Assembly: GCF_010015445.1 (NCBI RefSeq)
Contig: NC_053116.1
Location: 23,953,107-24,017,106, forward strand
Reading direction: 5' to 3'
DNA length: 64,000 nucleotides
Source: Perca fluviatilis
Lineage: Eukaryota; Chordata; Actinopteri; Perciformes; Percidae
Shown: positions 61,231 to 64,000 of the stretch, piece after piece
Numbering within the stretch: the stretch's first letter is position 1
How the letters are laid out: each line of letters starts with the position of its first letter
Notes under the pieces: generated by a model
What the model was told of the DNA's origin: nothing
Database searches by the model: none
The model's input: the letters and a program-made list of their open reading frames with translations, nothing else
Translations under genes and position numbers: made by a program

Positions 61231-62738
61231 ATGGATCACATAAGATTTGGCATCCTACTTAGAACTATGTGAGTAGCATAAGGCTGTACAAAATTTACTT
61301 GAACTATTCACTTCTATAACTTAACTATAACATCAAAATATATGCTCAATTCTACCTTCTTTTTTACTGCAGTGTTTTACAATGCTTTATCATGAGGACT
61401 GTGCTTTCCATTCAGAAAAGAGAATGGATTGATACCCCAACAGCAAGATTAACAGGTAAACATTTTTTCTGTGATGAAAAGAAATGGTTAATGATGCTTC
61501 TACATAGTTCCTAAGACATAAATTGCATTTATACAGAAGGAGATGTGGCATGTTTTTCTGAATACATGGAGATGTGGATACACAGTGCAAGGATTGAAGG
61601 GTTGGGACTCTGGCTGTCTGGGGCCTTACAGACCCAAGGTAATCCTTTCTGGCACAATAAAGGACAAATTATTCACATAAATATGAGATAAAATGCCTCT
61701 GACTTACCTTTTTTATTCCCACAAGTCAACCTTGCTTCTCTGGATCACCTAAATCTCCAGCTGTCTGACTGTGGATTCGCATTGCACAAAGAGGCTGACA
61801 AGAACTTTATTTTTAGAGTCAGTTACACTGGATGTTTTGTCCAGCAACAGGTATGTCACTCTTTTAAGAAATATCTAATGCACGTACAAAACTCTGACAT
61901 TTGACCCTTGCAGATAGGCCTGGTGGTAATTCTCTGGCTGCATGTTCATCTTTCAGCATGGCTACCATATCCTGACACTGCATCTGGTGAAGAGGATAAA
62001 TCGATTCAGAGGCAGACCTCATAGTTTCATAATGAAGTGTCCCCTGTTTTCTGTACTGCCCAGCAGAGAGCAAATCCAATGTGACCCGGAGTATATTCAG
62101 GTAATTGAGTTTTTTTGTAACTTTTCTTTTTTTTGTTTTTTGTTAGTATTTTGCTTTGTTATTCTGATAAGATTTGTATGTGTCTGTAGGTGACCAGACA
62201 AGTTCCCTATGACATCTGGGACAATGAGGTAGACATTGAAATCAATCCTATGATGAAATCACCTCTTTAAAATATGATTGCATTATTAATTGCATTATTG
62301 AATTATTGATGAACACATATTTTTGCAAATATGTTTGAATGAGAGAAAGAAAACAGGCAGAGGGGATCTGTTTGACTGTCAGACTGTTTTTTTGTGTTTG
62401 GTTATGCATTACAGCTGCAGTGGTCACTTTCTCTGAGCGATCACCTCATTGTAGCTCTGGAGGATGCCAGCCTGATTCAGATGAATATTGACATTAATGG
62501 ACCAGACATTACAGTTCAAGGCAGGAGAAGGGAGGTCTTGAGCCCTGTCAAAGTAGAGTATTCACACAGCATTCTGCCACCTAGTGACCAATGGCAACAT
62601 TACAACTAAAATTTACTTCATTATTGTATTTTGGATGTCTTTGGTCAACACAGGTAATGGAAAATGAAGCGGAATTCTTGGCCTTGAAGCTGGTCAGTGG
62701 TCAGTATGCCTACAGTATGGAAGCTACGTGTCCAAAAG
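61231..62738 (+). CDS. ciroz: ciroz (C1orf127-like), 5' eight exons
   Basis: Exons: 61231-61268, 61373-61455, 61537-61638, 61726-61850, 61957-62100, 62190-62228, 62415-62552, 62654-62738, all GT-AG and phase-matched; the gene leaves the window in intron 8. The product starts MDHIRFGILLRT, then IVLQCFIMRTVLS, a plausible signal peptide. The rest looks extracellular: spaced cysteines (GDVACFSEYMEMWIH, LSDCGFAL, YTGCFVQQQHGYHILTLHLV, IMKCPLFS, IQCDPEYIQ), beta-strand-like alternation, no kinase or membrane motif. Identity rests on recall of ZP-N-like sequence style and on synteny: in human 1p36.22 C1orf127 (CIROZ) lies head-to-head with TARDBP, exactly as here. CIROZ is needed for left-right axis formation in the ciliated organiser. 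An unrelated secreted protein remains possible. Confidence 0.7.
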
Positions 62739-62797
62739 GTGGGTAGCAAGCAGAGAATTAATACTGGAAGTTATTTATATACTTTCTGTCCAACCCG

Positions 62798-63249
62798 TTC
62801 TCACTCCCAACTTGTAAAATACTGACGCTTGGCCAGTGGCGTTCATTTTCAGATACCGACGCAAAAATCACCCTTTAGCGTCTATATGGAACACACCGGG
62901 CATAGCAACACCTCGACCGCGGTGATTGGTTGGGGTGGTGGATGGGTCAGGACTTTCACCCAAGAGACTGGGATTCATGTCCCGTTCTTGTCCCGCGTTT
63001 TACTGAAACGTACATTTTGTAACCTCACCCATGGTCTTTTCCTAAACCTAACTGTCTCATTCTTGTGCCACATGTCAGTTAAATGTACATTCCGACCCAG
63101 AGCGTCAAAAAGTGACGCCAAGAGTCCTGACCAAGCGCTTCTAAATATGACGCCAAAGAACTAGACGCTAAAAGGAGACTTTTTGCATCAGTAACAAAAG
63201 CCAAAGGCACCTGACCAAACGTTGCTTTTTGACGCTCTAGGAGTGAGAA
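62798..63249. mobile_element. MITE with ttctcactcc termini in ciroz intron 8
   Basis: About 450 bp between ttctcactcccaa and its inverted partner ggagtgagaa. Repeated gacgct/gacgcc motifs and cgcgttttactgaaacg inside are typical of a fish repeat. The long frame at 62829-63164 reads through it and is not a gene. Confidence 0.6.
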
Positions 63250-63284
63250 TGTGTTTGTCTGTACCTGTATCCACCCTCTGTCTG

Positions 63285-63570
63285 AAACATTCTGTTTTAA
63301 AAAATATGGCTCACCTTTGCAAATGTAGCTTTCAAACTGTGGGTGGAGATACTCAGAAGGGGGGCGGTAGCCTATATTCTAATGAGCCTGAATATGACAT
63401 AGGAGCCAAATCTGAAGGGCTTGTTAAATCCTATATTAAAGCCCACAAAAAACTGACTGGGTTGTCTCATTTCACAGTTTGTGGGTTGGTAGGCACTCCA
63501 GATACCCGAATATATATGCGTAAGCAAGTTTTTCATTATATGCACCCTTTAAAATTTCCAAAGTAAAAGT
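63285..63570. repeat. interspersed repeat
   Basis: Contains tcacagtttgtgggttggta and atatatatgcgtaagcaag, segments known from a widespread fish repeat. The open frame across it (63222-63566) is repeat-derived. Confidence 0.5.
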
Positions 63571-63704
63571 ACTCTCTGAAGAAACAGAACAGAACAGAAA
63601 CAGAAAAATGACCCCTGTGAGTGATATATTATTACATGGTTAGATACTGATATAGTCATTTCTACGTAACATTTCTCATATAAACTTTATATAAAGTTAG
63701 GTTC

Positions 63705-64000
63705 AGGGGTTCCCAACCTTGGGGTCAGGCCCATTCCAAAGGGACAAAAGATACATTTGAGGGGGTCTTAGATGGACAATGAGGATTGGAAAGAAGAAGA
63801 AAAAACAAATTTGTATTCACTTTTTGGACTTTTGAAATGTTACATACTTTTACCTCTTTAATCTCTTAAAAATATATATAAAAGAAACCATCTGAGAAGT
63901 TTATAGGTTCCAACTACAAACTGATGTTTTGTAAGGGGACACAAGCCAGAAAGGCTGCTTGTGCTTATCATATTTGTTTAATCTAAACTCTTAATCTGAA
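63705..64000. repeat. hAT remnant, cut by window end
   Basis: Begins caggggttcccaaccttggg, the usual left end of a vertebrate hAT (Charlie-like) repeat. No right terminus in the window. Confidence 0.5.

Noticed and set aside
62829..63566. Two open frames downstream of ciroz exon 8
   Set aside because: Both read through recognisable interspersed repeats with inverted ends. The next ciroz exon is probably beyond the window.

Overview
This window is vertebrate genomic DNA, almost certainly from a ray-finned (teleost) fish. The genes are split into many short exons with GT-AG introns. Long (TG)n and (TA)n microsatellites are frequent. The interspersed repeats are of kinds common in teleosts: Tc1-like elements, hAT and Harbinger-type MITEs, tRNA-derived SINEs and a LINE remnant. 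A percomorph host is my inference from the repeats and cannot be proven here.

Layout: (1) 1-40.57 kb holds kif1b on the plus strand. It enters inside the kinesin motor domain and runs to its stop at 37255, followed by a 3.3 kb 3' UTR. Two products are visible. A short alpha form ends in one large exon (14608-16149). A long beta form skips that exon and ends in a PH domain. Besides 43 beta-path exons I see several in-frame candidate cassette exons. (2) 41.7-48.3 kb holds a complete 13-exon pgd on the plus strand, 483 codons. A Harbinger-like MITE sits inside the 5' splice site of intron 12. (3) 48.3-54.2 kb is gene-free and rich in Tc1 and SINE sequence. (4) 54.2-60.15 kb holds tardbp (TDP-43) on the minus strand. 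Both RRMs and the C-terminal domain are present, but the N-terminal-domain exon cannot be found; a homopolymer-rich stretch at 59.56-59.71 kb looks like an assembly artefact. (5) From 61.2 kb to the edge is the 5' part of a plus-strand gene, head-to-head with tardbp, that I assign to ciroz (C1orf127), a recently recognised left-right-organiser gene. The assignment rests on gene order, a predicted secreted N-terminus and a cysteine-containing extracellular-type sequence.

The genes do not form a pathway. kif1b is an axonal and mitochondrial motor, pgd a cytosolic pentose-phosphate enzyme, tardbp an RNA-binding splicing regulator, ciroz a putative secreted ciliary left-right factor. Their grouping matches conserved vertebrate synteny (human 1p36.22). 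The points most worth following are the MITE in the pgd donor, the unannotated-looking kif1b cassette exons, a (TG)~70 tract just upstream of a kif1b acceptor (a potential TDP-43 target), an RFX/NF-Y/CREB-like cluster in a kif1b intron, a possible alternative tardbp terminal exon, and the missing tardbp exon.
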